Assembly (NCBI RefSeq): GCF_030464885.1 | Contig: NZ_JALPRJ010000071.1 | Location: 1-43,973 of the forward strand | Length of the DNA stretch: 43,973 bases | Direction of reading: 5' to 3' | Source: Caballeronia sp. SEWSISQ10-4 2 | GTDB taxonomy: Bacteria; Pseudomonadota; Gammaproteobacteria; Burkholderiales; Burkholderiaceae | In this document: one piece after another, positions 26,789 through 34,760 of the stretch | Layout of the letters: each line of letters opens with the position of its first letter | Position numbering within the stretch: the stretch's first letter is position 1 | Translations under genes and position numbers: made by a program | Notes under the pieces: generated by a model | The model's database searches: none | Told to the model about the DNA's origin: nothing | What the model saw: only the letters and a program-made list of their open reading frames with translations

Positions 26789-26805
26789 CGTGCTCGCTCT
26801 CGCAT
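26789..26805 (+). repeat. 17-bp direct repeat, copy 2
   Basis: This is an exact copy of 26738-26754 and ends 20 bases before the passenger ATG. Alternatively the pair could mark a small duplication formed when the passenger joined the element. Confidence 0.7.
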
Positions 26806-26825
26806 CAACCAGCGGAAATCATCCC

Positions 26826-27953
26826 ATGACCAGAACAAATCTCAGGTCCATCAGCATTGCTTCGGACCATAACCAGTCTAATCTGTCGAAAGGGCAAAAG
26901 GCGTTCAACACGCTCATCAAGCAGATTGAAAAGCGACGCGCCAGACTGAGTGCCTGGGAGGCTGCAATGCCTGCCTTCCATCGGAAATACGTAAGCGATT
27001 TCGCTCCCCTTGAGCAAACTTCCACCGACTTGCGGACCAAGCTCGTGCATCGCCTGGACCAGGCGTACGCTCAGAAGGGGCTGACCAAATCCGAGCGACG
27101 CACGATTGCAGAGCTGATCAGCGACCTGGCAGGTGAGCTGGTCGCGCAGAGCGATGATCCGGAGCTTAAATCGATTTACAACCGGTATAGCGAATCTGAC
27201 TTTGACAGTGAAGCCGCCGCCGAATTGGACGACATGAAATCGGCGCTCGAGGCCATGCTCGGGGTCGAGCTTGGCGACGACGTTGATATGAGTTCTCCCG
27301 AGGATGTACTGCAGCGTGCCCATGCGCAAATGGAACAGCTGCAGGCACAAGATGCACTCGAAAACCAGGCTCGGGAAGCGCGTCGCGCCAAACGAAAAAA
27401 GACACCTAGGCAACTCGCAGCAGAGGCACGAGAACAAGTCGAGCAGGCCGAACTGAGCTTATCGATCCGCGAGGTCTATCGCAAACTGGCCAGCGCCTTG
27501 CATCCCGACCGCGAGACCGATCCGCAGGAACGTGAGCGCAAGACCACCTTGATGCAGAGGGCCAATCAGGCGTATAGCAAAAATAGCCTGTTGCAATTGC
27601 TTGAGTTGCAGTTGGAGTTAGAACACATTGACCAGAGCGCCATCAACAACATCGGCGAAGACCGGTTGAAACACTACAACAAGATTCTGAAGGAACAGGT
27701 CGGTGAACTCGACCACGAAATCCTGCACGTCGAGAACGGATTCAAGCACAGCTACGGAATTCCACCCTTCATTGAGGTGTCGCCCGGCACCATCATGCGC
27801 AATCTTGCCGCTGATATCTTCTCGCTGCAGGAGAGTTTCCACGCCCTTGAACATGACCTGCTCGTATTCGACGACGTCAAGCAACTGAAGGGCTGGCTAA
27901 AGTCCGTGAGACGGTCATTAGCCACGCCACGTTTCGACGATATGCCGTTCTAG
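26826..27953 (+). CDS. J-domain (DnaJ-like) passenger protein of the IS66 element
   Basis: This 375-residue, largely helical and charged protein lies inside the IS66 boundaries. A J-domain-like segment falls at about residues 214-265 (IREVYRKLASALHPDRETD...), with the diagnostic His226-Pro227-Asp228 that stimulates Hsp70/DnaK ATPase. The N-terminal 190 residues are predicted coiled coil with basic ends (Lys/Arg-rich at 176-190). The C-terminal 100 residues have no recognised domain, and there is no Gly/Phe or zinc-finger region as in true DnaJ. The ATG at 26826 is chosen; the ribosome site is weak (gga at -11). A role as a transposition or host-chaperone cofactor is speculation. It is intact and in the same orientation as tnpABC. 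Confidence 0.75.
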   Translation: MTRTNLRSISIASDHNQSNLSKGQKAFNTLIKQIEKRRARLSAWEAAMPAFHRKYVSDFAPLEQTSTDLRTKLVHRLDQAYAQKGLTKSERRTIAELISDLAGELVAQSDDPELKSIYNRYSESDFDSEAAAELDDMKSALEAMLGVELGDDVDMSSPEDVLQRAHAQMEQLQAQDALENQAREARRAKRKKTPRQLAAEAREQVEQAELSLSIREVYRKLASALHPDRETDPQERERKTTLMQRANQAYSKNSLLQLLELQLELEHIDQSAINNIGEDRLKHYNKILKEQVGELDHEILHVENGFKHSYGIPPFIEVSPGTIMRNLAADIFSLQESFHALEHDLLVFDDVKQLKGWLKSVRRSLATPRFDDMPF

Positions 27954-27983
27954 GGGAGCATCGCCCTTCATGCTTCTTCCGTA

Positions 27984-28004
27984 GTGTGGAGAAAACACCG
28001 CTTA
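27984..28004 (+). repeat. IS66 right terminal inverted repeat, split by the intron
   Basis: This is the inner 21 bases of the right end (...caccgctta); the missing final base, c, is at 29917 after the group II intron. Together they read ccgcttac, the complement of the left gtaagcgg. 17 of 22 bases match the left end. Confidence 0.85.
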
Positions 28005-28186
28005 GTGCGGCTGCAAAGCCGATGAAAGATAGTTGATGAAAGTTCAATACGGAGAAGAATTGGCGAATCGCTCTGGCCCCGAGTCATGCGGCATGCATCG
28101 CGAGGTACATGTCGAAGCGTTGACAGGGGAAACCGACAGGCCAGCCATTGAGCTGCGAAATAGTTCCTCTGGGATGCCGACGCTGT

Positions 28187-28192
28187 TAAGCG
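28187..28192 (+). other. Candidate EBS1 of the group II intron
   Basis: taagcg, about 180 bases into the intron in the domain I region, is the exact complement of cgctta (27999-28004), the six bases preceding the insertion, which are also the conserved IS66 end. This is the position and length expected of an EBS1-IBS1 pairing. The IBS2 partner was not identified. Confidence 0.6.
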
Positions 28193-28443
28193 AAGCGGAA
28201 GGCAACACGGAGCACGACGATAATCGCAAGTCGTGCGCTGATCCTGCGCGGTCGGAGACCCTGAGCATGTCGGGAAGTCTTTCATACGGAAGCAGCGAGA
28301 TCTCATCGGTGTCCGGCGTAGTGTGGCCGGACAGGGCTGGGAAGGTCCATGACCGTAATCCAGCCATTGACGCCGGTGAGAAGTCGGATACGCCCATACT
28401 ACCGAGGAAGTTGCCGAACAAAGGGGATGACCCGGCGGAGGTG

Positions 28444-29859
28444 ATGGAGGGAAGGGGTGTAACCAAAGGGAACGCCGACGAGGACCCCGCGCCCCGGACT
28501 CAGAGCCGGGATAAAAGCGCGTCGACGGGACTCGAAGGCGTACGTGAAGCAGCTCGACGGAATCGGAAGTTGCGTTTCACGGCACTGCTGCACCATGTTA
28601 CGCCGTCACTGTTGGTGGAAAGCTTTTATGCTCTTCGCAAGCAGGCAGCGGCAGGCGTGGACGGCGTAACGTGGCACGACTACGAGAGCCAGCTTTATGG
28701 GCGCGTACATGAACTGCACCGGGAGATTCATTCGGGTGCCTACCGTGCACAAGCGTCCAGAAGGGTTTGCATTCCGAAAGCGGACGGCAAGTTGCGTTTG
28801 TTGGGGATTGCAGCGCTGGAAGATAAGATTGTGCAACAGGCCGTAGCAACGGTACTGAGTGCAATCTACGAGCAAGACTTCCTCGGGTTCTCGTACGGGT
28901 TTCGACAGGGACGCGGTCAGCACGACGCGCTTGATGCCTTATCGGTAGGGATTTCGGATCGGAAAGTAAACTGGATTTTAGATGCGGATATTCGTTTGTT
29001 CTTTGATGAAATTGATCACGAATGGATGCTCCGCTTTCTAGAACATCGGATTGCTGACAGACGAGTAATTCGCATAGTCCGAAAGTGGCTCAGGGCAGGC
29101 ACTATTGAGGATGGACGCCGCATCGCCTCTGTGGGGGGGACACCTCAGGGTTCTGTGATTTCGCCCTTGCTTTCAAATATCTACTTGCACTATGTGCTGG
29201 ATTTATGGGCGCAGCAATGGCGCCAACGACATGCTACTGGCGATGTCATCCTCGTACGCTACGCCGACGACAGTGTGGTGGGTTTCCAATACGAAGGCGA
29301 TGCAAAACGATTCCTGGCGGCACTGCGGGAACGTCTTGCCAAATTCAAACTGAAACTCCACCCGGACAAAACGCGGCTGATTCGCTTCGGGCGATTCGCC
29401 GCGCAACAACGTCAAGAGCGTGGAGCCGGAAAGCCGGAGACATTCGACTTTCTAGGCTTCACGCACTGCTGTGGCACGGCTAGGTCGAATGGCCAATTCA
29501 AGATCATTCGGTTGACGAGCAAGAAGCGGATGCGTGCATCGCTGACGCGCATTCGGCAAACGCTGATGCGGCGTCGCCATGAACCGGTACCTGTGGTAGG
29601 TCGATGGCTGAGGCGGGTGATTCAAGGGTATTTTAACTATTATGCGGTGCCGGGCAACCTTCGCCGCTTGTCGGGCTTTCTTTACGCAGTGCGCCGCTCT
29701 TGGCGTCACGCACTGATGCGAAGAAGTCAGCGGCATCGGCTGCCTTGGTCACGGTTCGGCCGTGTGATCAGCAAATACCTGCCCCCTTGCAAAGTACTTC
29801 ACCCGCATCCGTCGGAGCGGTTTTACGTCAACACCTTTGGTAGGAGCCGTATGCAGTAG
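28444..29859 (+). CDS. ltrA: Group II intron-encoded reverse transcriptase/maturase
   Basis: This 471-residue protein has the reverse transcriptase blocks, including GVDGVTW, RVCIPKADGKLRLLGI, GFRQGRGQHDAL, SVGGTPQGSVISPLLSNIYL and the catalytic YADD (273-276), followed by a maturase (X) domain ending WRHALMRRSQRHRLPW. No C-terminal HNH endonuclease follows, so mobility would rely on priming from nicked or replicating DNA, as in other endonuclease-less introns. The start is placed at the ATG at 28444 (MEGRGVTKGN), matching typical family N-termini; the frame is open back to 28033, but that part overlaps ribozyme domain I. Its TAG stop lies inside domain V. Confidence 0.93.
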   Translation: MEGRGVTKGNADEDPAPRTQSRDKSASTGLEGVREAARRNRKLRFTALLHHVTPSLLVESFYALRKQAAAGVDGVTWHDYESQLYGRVHELHREIHSGAYRAQASRRVCIPKADGKLRLLGIAALEDKIVQQAVATVLSAIYEQDFLGFSYGFRQGRGQHDALDALSVGISDRKVNWILDADIRLFFDEIDHEWMLRFLEHRIADRRVIRIVRKWLRAGTIEDGRRIASVGGTPQGSVISPLLSNIYLHYVLDLWAQQWRQRHATGDVILVRYADDSVVGFQYEGDAKRFLAALRERLAKFKLKLHPDKTRLIRFGRFAAQQRQERGAGKPETFDFLGFTHCCGTARSNGQFKIIRLTSKKRMRASLTRIRQTLMRRRHEPVPVVGRWLRRVIQGYFNYYAVPGNLRRLSGFLYAVRRSWRHALMRRSQRHRLPWSRFGRVISKYLPPCKVLHPHPSERFYVNTFGRSRMQ

Positions 29860-29916
29860 TGCTGCACGTACGGATCTGTGCGGGGGGCGGTGGGTAACCA
29901 CCGTCCCTACCGCGAC
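29844..29916 (+). ncRNA. Group II intron domains V and VI
   Basis: Domain V begins gagccgtatgcag with the catalytic AGC triad (29845-29847) and closes with ctgcacgtacggatc. Domain VI is a long G/C stem around gtaac, with the branch-point A at 29909. These are the most conserved parts of the ribozyme and appear intact. Confidence 0.85.
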
Positions 29917-29917
29917 C

Positions 29918-29925
29918 TTTTCTGC
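29918..29925. repeat. Right 8-bp target-site duplication of the IS66-family element
   Basis: ttttctgc follows the last base of the IS66 right end (29917) and is identical to 24033-24040. It links the two integrase fragments as products of one insertion. Confidence 0.92.
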
Positions 29926-30179
29926 TGCATGACCGTTGCCCGGGATATGACGTGTTGGCCGTGGCAAATATCACGCACTCGCAGCTTGGTCAGATCGCAT
30001 GCTCTCAACTTGCTGTCGATGGCCAGGTTGAAAATCGCGAGATCACGTGTCCGCGCCGAAAGTTGCAGGCGAATCCGGATGGCCCAGATCTCCTTCAGTC
30101 TCAACGGTGGCTTCTGTCCTGTGAACTTGCCCTTGTTCCACGGAACACACCCCGGTGTGTTGATCGCGGTCGTTTCCAT
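29918..30179 (-). pseudogene. Tyrosine recombinase/integrase, N-terminal part (gene split by IS66)
   Basis: This is the first 87 codons of the integrase: METTAINTPG..., a DNA-binding N-terminal region (WNKGKFTGQKPPLRLKEIW), then the first catalytic arginine (Arg59 in SKLRACDLTKL) and Lys87 of VMQQK at the break. AGGAG lies six bases before the ATG at 30179, so this is the true start; the frame is open to 30263 without similarity. Translation now runs into the intron and stops shortly after. The rest of the gene is at 23668-24032. Confidence 0.9.
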
Positions 30180-30290
30180 GACGTTCTCCTTTCGAATGAA
30201 GGGAACGTTAGTCTGCGCCGGCTGCCGGTGGTCGCTGTCCGACCCGATGCGGACTCTCGACATTCTCCAATGCGGACGTTCGCCCGCGAA

Positions 30291-31634
30291 TCAAACTGAT
30301 GTCGTGGAGTCTTCACCAGAAGCTGCATCCCCTGTGCCGATCGTCGTCACTTCGATCCAAGCATTAGGAATCGCTCGTCCCCACGCAGCGTAAATAGGAG
30401 CAAAAGCAATTTGCGCCTCATCCAGAAACGACTCTGTCTCCCCGAGGTTCACGCTATCGCCCTCGCGCGTAATCAGCGCACACAGTTCAACGGGAACACC
30501 GGTTTGGGTTACGAGAACAGCTGTCAGAAACTCTGTTCTTTCAGGTGCATCCGCTGCCCGGCGATAAGGATTGCTCGAATCATAGGGTGCGCTCCAGATC
30601 TCACTGACGAGGATCACTCCATCTGCACCGTACTTGATCACCTCGTTCGCAAGCATTCTCATGAGAAGGTACTTTTCCCCGTGCTCCTGAGGAGCCAGTT
30701 GCATCAGTTTTACGGGACGTGCGCCCTTCAGGAGGAAGGCAATGGTGTCGTGATGACCATCCACGGAAAACATCTTTCTGGCTGCACCGAACAAACCATT
30801 CAACGTCGCTTCGGGCGCGTGGTCTGTCGACGGGAACATTTCCTTTGGATTGAGCCCGTACTTACCTGCGGCTTGTTCCGCTTCCTTCCGGTCGAATTCA
30901 ACCGCTTTCCGTTCGATCTCCATTGGCTGCCCCGTAGCAAGCCACACGTGGTGACTACGAGCGTCGTCGTGACCGATCATGCAGGGCAATCTTCCCCCGC
31001 GGGATTCTTCTCCGTCTGTGCGGTCGATGTCGCCTACCATGGTGGAAGGCTGCTCCAAGCCCAATTGCCGGTGCGCATCAGCCACTAACTGGGCGACCTT
31101 TCCATAGGCGATTCCCACAGCGTCTAAGAGTTCGTACTCTGGCAAGCTGTTTTCTACCCAACGCCTTTGAATGCGCAGGATGCCGTCCTTGAATACATGC
31201 TTGCGCAACGCTTCGGTAGGAATGCAGCGGATCAGTTCAACTGGACTCTGAAAGAGTTCAGCTGGGACCTCCATCCGTGGCCCTTCCTCGTAATACGACG
31301 CCATGATCTCGGCTCGAACGAAGCTATGTGCTTCTAGATCGCCTTGCTTTTCGATTTTGTTGCGTGCATCCACCATCCAACGCATCAAAGGGTCAGCACG
31401 CAATCTGTTTTGCCACGACTCATACCAAGGATCGAAGTCAGTGAAGAGCCGCTTATTACTTTGCACGATGAAAGTGACGGTGCGCAGGGTCTGAATCGCG
31501 GTCTGGATCGAGACTCTAAAACTTTCGGGGTCAAAGTAGGCACGTTCAACCTCGTGCCAATGCCGGTGAACGTCCGCGAGCCGTCGATCCACCGCGCTCA
31601 ACGGACAGCGATTTTCATGCGCTGCTTCGGTCAT
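30291..31634 (-). CDS. Hypothetical protein, unrecognised (447 aa)
   Basis: This is a soluble-looking protein with no signal peptide or membrane segment. The N-terminal 130 residues are helical (VERAYFDPESFRVSIQTAIQ); the C-terminal third has strand-rich segments such as GADGVILVSEIWSAPYD and TEFLTAVLVTQTG with an acidic tail. No catalytic motif is recognised. The ATG at 31634 is used; a TTG at 31679 with agagg eight bases upstream is a real alternative and would add 15 residues. It lies just upstream (112 bases) of the split integrase on the same strand and may be cargo of that integrated segment. Confidence 0.65.
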   Translation of the reverse strand: MTEAAHENRCPLSAVDRRLADVHRHWHEVERAYFDPESFRVSIQTAIQTLRTVTFIVQSNKRLFTDFDPWYESWQNRLRADPLMRWMVDARNKIEKQGDLEAHSFVRAEIMASYYEEGPRMEVPAELFQSPVELIRCIPTEALRKHVFKDGILRIQRRWVENSLPEYELLDAVGIAYGKVAQLVADAHRQLGLEQPSTMVGDIDRTDGEESRGGRLPCMIGHDDARSHHVWLATGQPMEIERKAVEFDRKEAEQAAGKYGLNPKEMFPSTDHAPEATLNGLFGAARKMFSVDGHHDTIAFLLKGARPVKLMQLAPQEHGEKYLLMRMLANEVIKYGADGVILVSEIWSAPYDSSNPYRRAADAPERTEFLTAVLVTQTGVPVELCALITREGDSVNLGETESFLDEAQIAFAPIYAAWGRAIPNAWIEVTTIGTGDAASGEDSTTSV

Positions 31635-31835
31635 ATCAAAACCCCGCCCAGAAATACCTCGAATATCATCCGAGACCAAGAACTTAGCCTCTATTGAGCC
31701 ACGCTTTGACTTATGTCCCGATTGTCAATGATTCGGGAGGTGGAGTCGACTGTCTCCTGTTGGCCGCACTCAGTCCCACAGTGACTGGCTGCACATTATC
31801 GCGTCAACGGCAGTCGCAGCGACAGATCGCCTGGG

Positions 31836-32087
31836 TCATGGAACGTCCACAGCGCCGATCTTGTCTGGATTTGACCCCCAACTGACGGGCCAGGCGTTGA
31901 AGTCTGCCGCAACGACGATACGATCGTCCTCCAGCACAAAAAACACGTACCGAGGCGGATCGGGCCACCCCCACCAGTCCCGATCGCGAACGAGCCACCG
32001 CTCCTTTCCGACATCGGCGACGAGTTGCGTCTGGTGCACCTTTCCGTAAGCCATCAAAACCACTTTATCCCCGTATCCTAAGCGCAC
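31836..32087 (-). CDS. Small hypothetical protein (83 aa)
   Basis: This is a compact, aromatic-rich sequence (WLVRDRDWWGWPDPPRYVFF then VLEDDRIVVAADFN) that reads like a genuine beta-rich domain. The start is a GTG at 32087 with AGGA seven bases upstream. No family is recognised. It lies alone between the 447-aa unknown gene and a membrane protein gene on the same strand. Confidence 0.45.
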   Translation of the reverse strand: MRLGYGDKVVLMAYGKVHQTQLVADVGKERWLVRDRDWWGWPDPPRYVFFVLEDDRIVVAADFNAWPVSWGSNPDKIGAVDVP

Positions 32088-32220
32088 TCAATCATCCTGA
32101 GCGCATCGTGCACAACCTAGCCACGCGGTAGGCCGCAGTCGACCTACTATAGGGACAGTCAAGTCGTCCGAAAACGGACCCTCAGCGGGTACTCGGCCGA
32201 ACGATAGAACGTTGACAGAA

Positions 32221-33015
32221 TCAATCTGCAGCACTGGCGCTCGGCTCCGCAATCTTGGAGCGCCGCGTTGTCGTTAGCCGCTTAGTGCCCCATTGCACGA
32301 GCATTGCTAAGACTGCCGCCTCCACAAAGGCCACGATTGGACGCTGGTTGAGCAGTGAGAACGAAAGCAGCAAACAAAATGCGGCGAACGAAAACCTGCC
32401 AAGGACCATGCCCCGAAGCAGCGATATGACAAAGGCCGGCCCGTGTGCACGGTGAGACGATACCGATAAGACGATCCCCAGAAGCGGGAATACTGCTAGT
32501 AAACCGCTCCATGTAGCGCCTACCCATCCAGACAACGAGGTGACTAGTACCGTCAGCACCGCGCCGGCAACCATCCTGCCTATCAGGTCGGACCGTGAAA
32601 GCGGTGCGCCAGCTGCGACCGCTGCGCTGCGTGGCAAAAACGACTGGCCGAAGCACACAGCAGCGAGGGCGGCGGTAGCGGCCCATATAGGTGAAGTTGG
32701 CAACATTGATAGGCCGCACGCGGATATAAACCACGCGATGAGGCCGACAACTAGTGCGACCGGCCACGAGCGCGAGCGGCAGGTCCATGCGTATGCGAAA
32801 TTGAATGCTTCTGACGCGAGGATCGCGGAGAGGGAAAGCGTAGCAGCACGCGCCCCGAAGATCGGGCCATGCGCAAGCACAAGAAGGTACAGAATCGGAC
32901 CAGCTACCACAGGCAAACCGGCTAACCAGCCAGCAAACGCTGGCCCCCACCATTTACCCGACATCGAAACGACAAGCAAGAACAGCGGGACAAGCGTCAG
33001 TTTAAGCGCAAGCAT
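32221..33015 (-). CDS. Hypothetical multi-pass membrane protein
   Basis: This 264-residue protein has about seven to nine hydrophobic segments, from LKLTLVPLFLLVVSMSGKWW at the N-terminus to FVEAAVLAMLVQWG near the end, and a basic cytoplasmic tail. A GPAFAGWLAGLPVVAGPILY segment is the most distinctive. No transporter family is recognised with confidence. The ATG at 33015 is chosen because the first membrane segment starts there; GTG codons near 33066 are alternatives. Confidence 0.65.
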   Translation of the reverse strand: MLALKLTLVPLFLLVVSMSGKWWGPAFAGWLAGLPVVAGPILYLLVLAHGPIFGARAATLSLSAILASEAFNFAYAWTCRSRSWPVALVVGLIAWFISACGLSMLPTSPIWAATAALAAVCFGQSFLPRSAAVAAGAPLSRSDLIGRMVAGAVLTVLVTSLSGWVGATWSGLLAVFPLLGIVLSVSSHRAHGPAFVISLLRGMVLGRFSFAAFCLLLSFSLLNQRPIVAFVEAAVLAMLVQWGTKRLTTTRRSKIAEPSASAAD

Positions 33016-33246
33016 GCCAAAATCGAGCGTATTTAAAGTGGGATCATACCCTTGTCCCCACACCACGGCTCCTGATTTTTGTCTGCATCACAGGACCGTC
33101 GAACTTGTAATCCGGGTTCCGCGACGAAGGATCGTTCATTGCCGGTGGCTGCCTGTTGGCGATCGGCAGCACGCGACCCACAAGCGACCATCGCCTTTCT
33201 CAATAGGAGCCGTTCACTGAGCAAGCTCAGATGCCCAGAATCCGCA

Positions 33247-34410
33247 TCATTCCAAGTTTTCCAAAGTCAGCACATAAACGGAATTGCCATCACCTTGCGC
33301 TAACGTTTTCCCGTCTGGGCTCACAGCAAGACCACGACCAGCGGAAGAAAACGTACCCACCTGCGCGCCGGTCAACACTTCGACAATCAGGCTTTTTCCC
33401 GTGCCTTGACCGCCCAGAAATAGGAACTTTCCATCATGACTAAAGGCGACGTTAGCTCCCAAAGCTCCATCAGGAAACGCCTCGCGGCTTGAGTCGCCTT
33501 CGGATGGAGCGTAAATAAATGCAGTATTCAAGGTCTTGGTGTTCAGCACCGTAATGTGCCCCGAACCTAAAGCAAACATGTCACCGGAAAAGTCCGTCGT
33601 TGACGTTGAACATGAAACCGGCCCAGCCAGAATTACATCTGGCCTTCCTGCCATAGCGATCCCATGCCCCACGATGACGGTGCGGGAACTTTCAATGCCA
33701 TCAGGGTCAACCCGCCGGACCAAAACATCGGACATCTGTGGGGTGACCCCGTCTATCGATCGACCCACACTCCACTTGGGCCAGACACCGGCCAGGATTA
33801 CCTTTTGATCCGAGGTCCACGCCAATGTTTGAACCATCAACCCGTCAGCGCTATAGTCGCGAAAATTCCACGACCTCGTGTCGTAGACTCTGTAACTACC
33901 TTCGATAGGATGCAGATAAACGATAGGCGTCGTATTAACCAACAGCTTGCTTCCATCCCTGCTATATACGGATGGTATCGCGCTCTTGACATTGAGTTCT
34001 TTCTCAACAGCGCCCGTCAACGGATTCCACAATTGCATCGGCCAACCCTGGCCTCCGATCCCGAGGCTTATGTAGCGGCCGTCTGGACTCCAAGATATTT
34101 TTATATACGGAAAAGCGTAAATTGGTAGGTTCTCGATTCGGGATTGCTCCCGATCCAACTTCAGATCCCAAACGATAATGTCTGAAACTCTGCGGGATGT
34201 ATTGTCAACGAGAACGGCAAGATAACGTCCATCGGGGCTGAAGACTATCCGAGATACCGATGCATTGGATTCGTTAGGCAAACGAAATGTGGATGTGCGT
34301 TCCACACTCGGAGCCACCATCGGCTGATTTAGATCGCGTGCGCGTGCAGGAACATACTCGAATCCAATCGACGCGACGACCAACACGGCAGCTACCAGGG
34401 CGCGCCTCAA
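33247..34410 (-). CDS. Exported beta-propeller (WD40-like) protein
   Basis: This 387-residue protein has a signal peptide (RRALVAAVLVVASIGFEYV, cleavage likely after ARA), so the product is periplasmic or secreted. The mature part has at least three propeller-blade signatures: VFSPDGRYLAVL, SWSPDGRYISLG and LAVSPDGKTLAQG, with a further one in AFSHDGKFLFLGG. The start is a TTG at 34410 preceded by AAGG; no in-frame ATG or GTG precedes it for at least 25 codons, and the signal peptide begins exactly there. A binding or scaffold role is likely. It is separated from the membrane protein gene by about 230 bases. Confidence 0.75.
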   Translation of the reverse strand: MRRALVAAVLVVASIGFEYVPARARDLNQPMVAPSVERTSTFRLPNESNASVSRIVFSPDGRYLAVLVDNTSRRVSDIIVWDLKLDREQSRIENLPIYAFPYIKISWSPDGRYISLGIGGQGWPMQLWNPLTGAVEKELNVKSAIPSVYSRDGSKLLVNTTPIVYLHPIEGSYRVYDTRSWNFRDYSADGLMVQTLAWTSDQKVILAGVWPKWSVGRSIDGVTPQMSDVLVRRVDPDGIESSRTVIVGHGIAMAGRPDVILAGPVSCSTSTTDFSGDMFALGSGHITVLNTKTLNTAFIYAPSEGDSSREAFPDGALGANVAFSHDGKFLFLGGQGTGKSLIVEVLTGAQVGTFSSAGRGLAVSPDGKTLAQGDGNSVYVLTLENLE

Positions 34411-34760
34411 GATTGAACCTTCAGCATATGTTGAATTAATCAGTCGCGATCGAGAGCCCGCAGGCCAGCCAGTCTCGATGGCATCACAACGGTTGATTGC
34501 CGCGTCATGATTGAATGCGGCTTACATTTTCGGATCGTATCATGCACGAGATGGCGGTCACGTAGCGTCCATTCAGAGATTGTCAACGATCTGGCCAGTG
34601 GCGTCGAATGTCTCAAATTGGCCGATTGCCGACAATTGGCACCGGAGAGTTCTGATCCGACTCGGAGCGGATACGCTGGGTGATTCTCTGTCACGGCGAC
34701 GCCTGAATTCCCTAAGTAACCCGCGCGGCCAGACATTTTTTCGCCTGACTGAACGGCCAG
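34411..34760. other. Intergenic spacer with repeat-like relic sequence
   Basis: No gene is seen in these 350 bases. The part at 34585-34690 (acgatctggc... gtcgaatgtctc... ggccgattgccgac) resembles sequence in other spacers of this window, notably 40988-41030 and 43815-43845, and may be a degenerate dispersed repeat. Confidence 0.35.

Larger units (their letters stand above)
28005..29916 (+). mobile_element. Complete group II intron (ribozyme plus reverse transcriptase) within the IS66 end
   Basis: The 5' end gtgcgg fits the GUGYG consensus. Near the 3' end a domain V hairpin (29844-29876) and a domain VI stem with a bulged A at 29909, seven bases before the end, are followed by the terminal AC. 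The encoded protein is at 28444-29859. Both boundaries are fixed independently because removing 28005-29916 rebuilds the IS66 right repeat exactly. Length 1,912 bases is typical for ORF-bearing bacterial introns. It lies in the sense of the IS66 genes, so it can splice from their read-through RNA. Confidence 0.9.
24041..29917 (+). mobile_element. IS66-family element with J-domain passenger, interrupted by a group II intron
   Basis: The boundaries are set by the 8-bp duplication and by inverted repeats that begin gtaagcggtg at both ends. The element carries tnpA, tnpB and tnpC (24122-26662) and a J-domain passenger (26826-27953). A group II intron (28005-29916) sits inside the right repeat; without it the element is 3,965 bases, about 1.3 kb longer than a typical IS66, the excess being the passenger region. 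All three transposition genes are intact. Insertion is within the integrase gene, in the opposite orientation to it. Confidence 0.9.

Noticed and set aside
28033..28443. N-terminal extension of the intron reverse transcriptase
   Set aside because: The frame is open but lies in ribozyme domain I, lacks reverse-transcriptase similarity and contains the EBS1 candidate; the start at 28444 matches the family.
24041..29917. Composite transposon with two IS copies
   Set aside because: Only one set of tnpABC and one pair of inverted repeats are present; the extra length is a passenger gene and an intron within a single element.
23097..31700. tRNA gene or att repeats flanking the integrase
   Set aside because: No tRNA-like cloverleaf was recognised; the only paired direct repeat is the IS66 target duplication.
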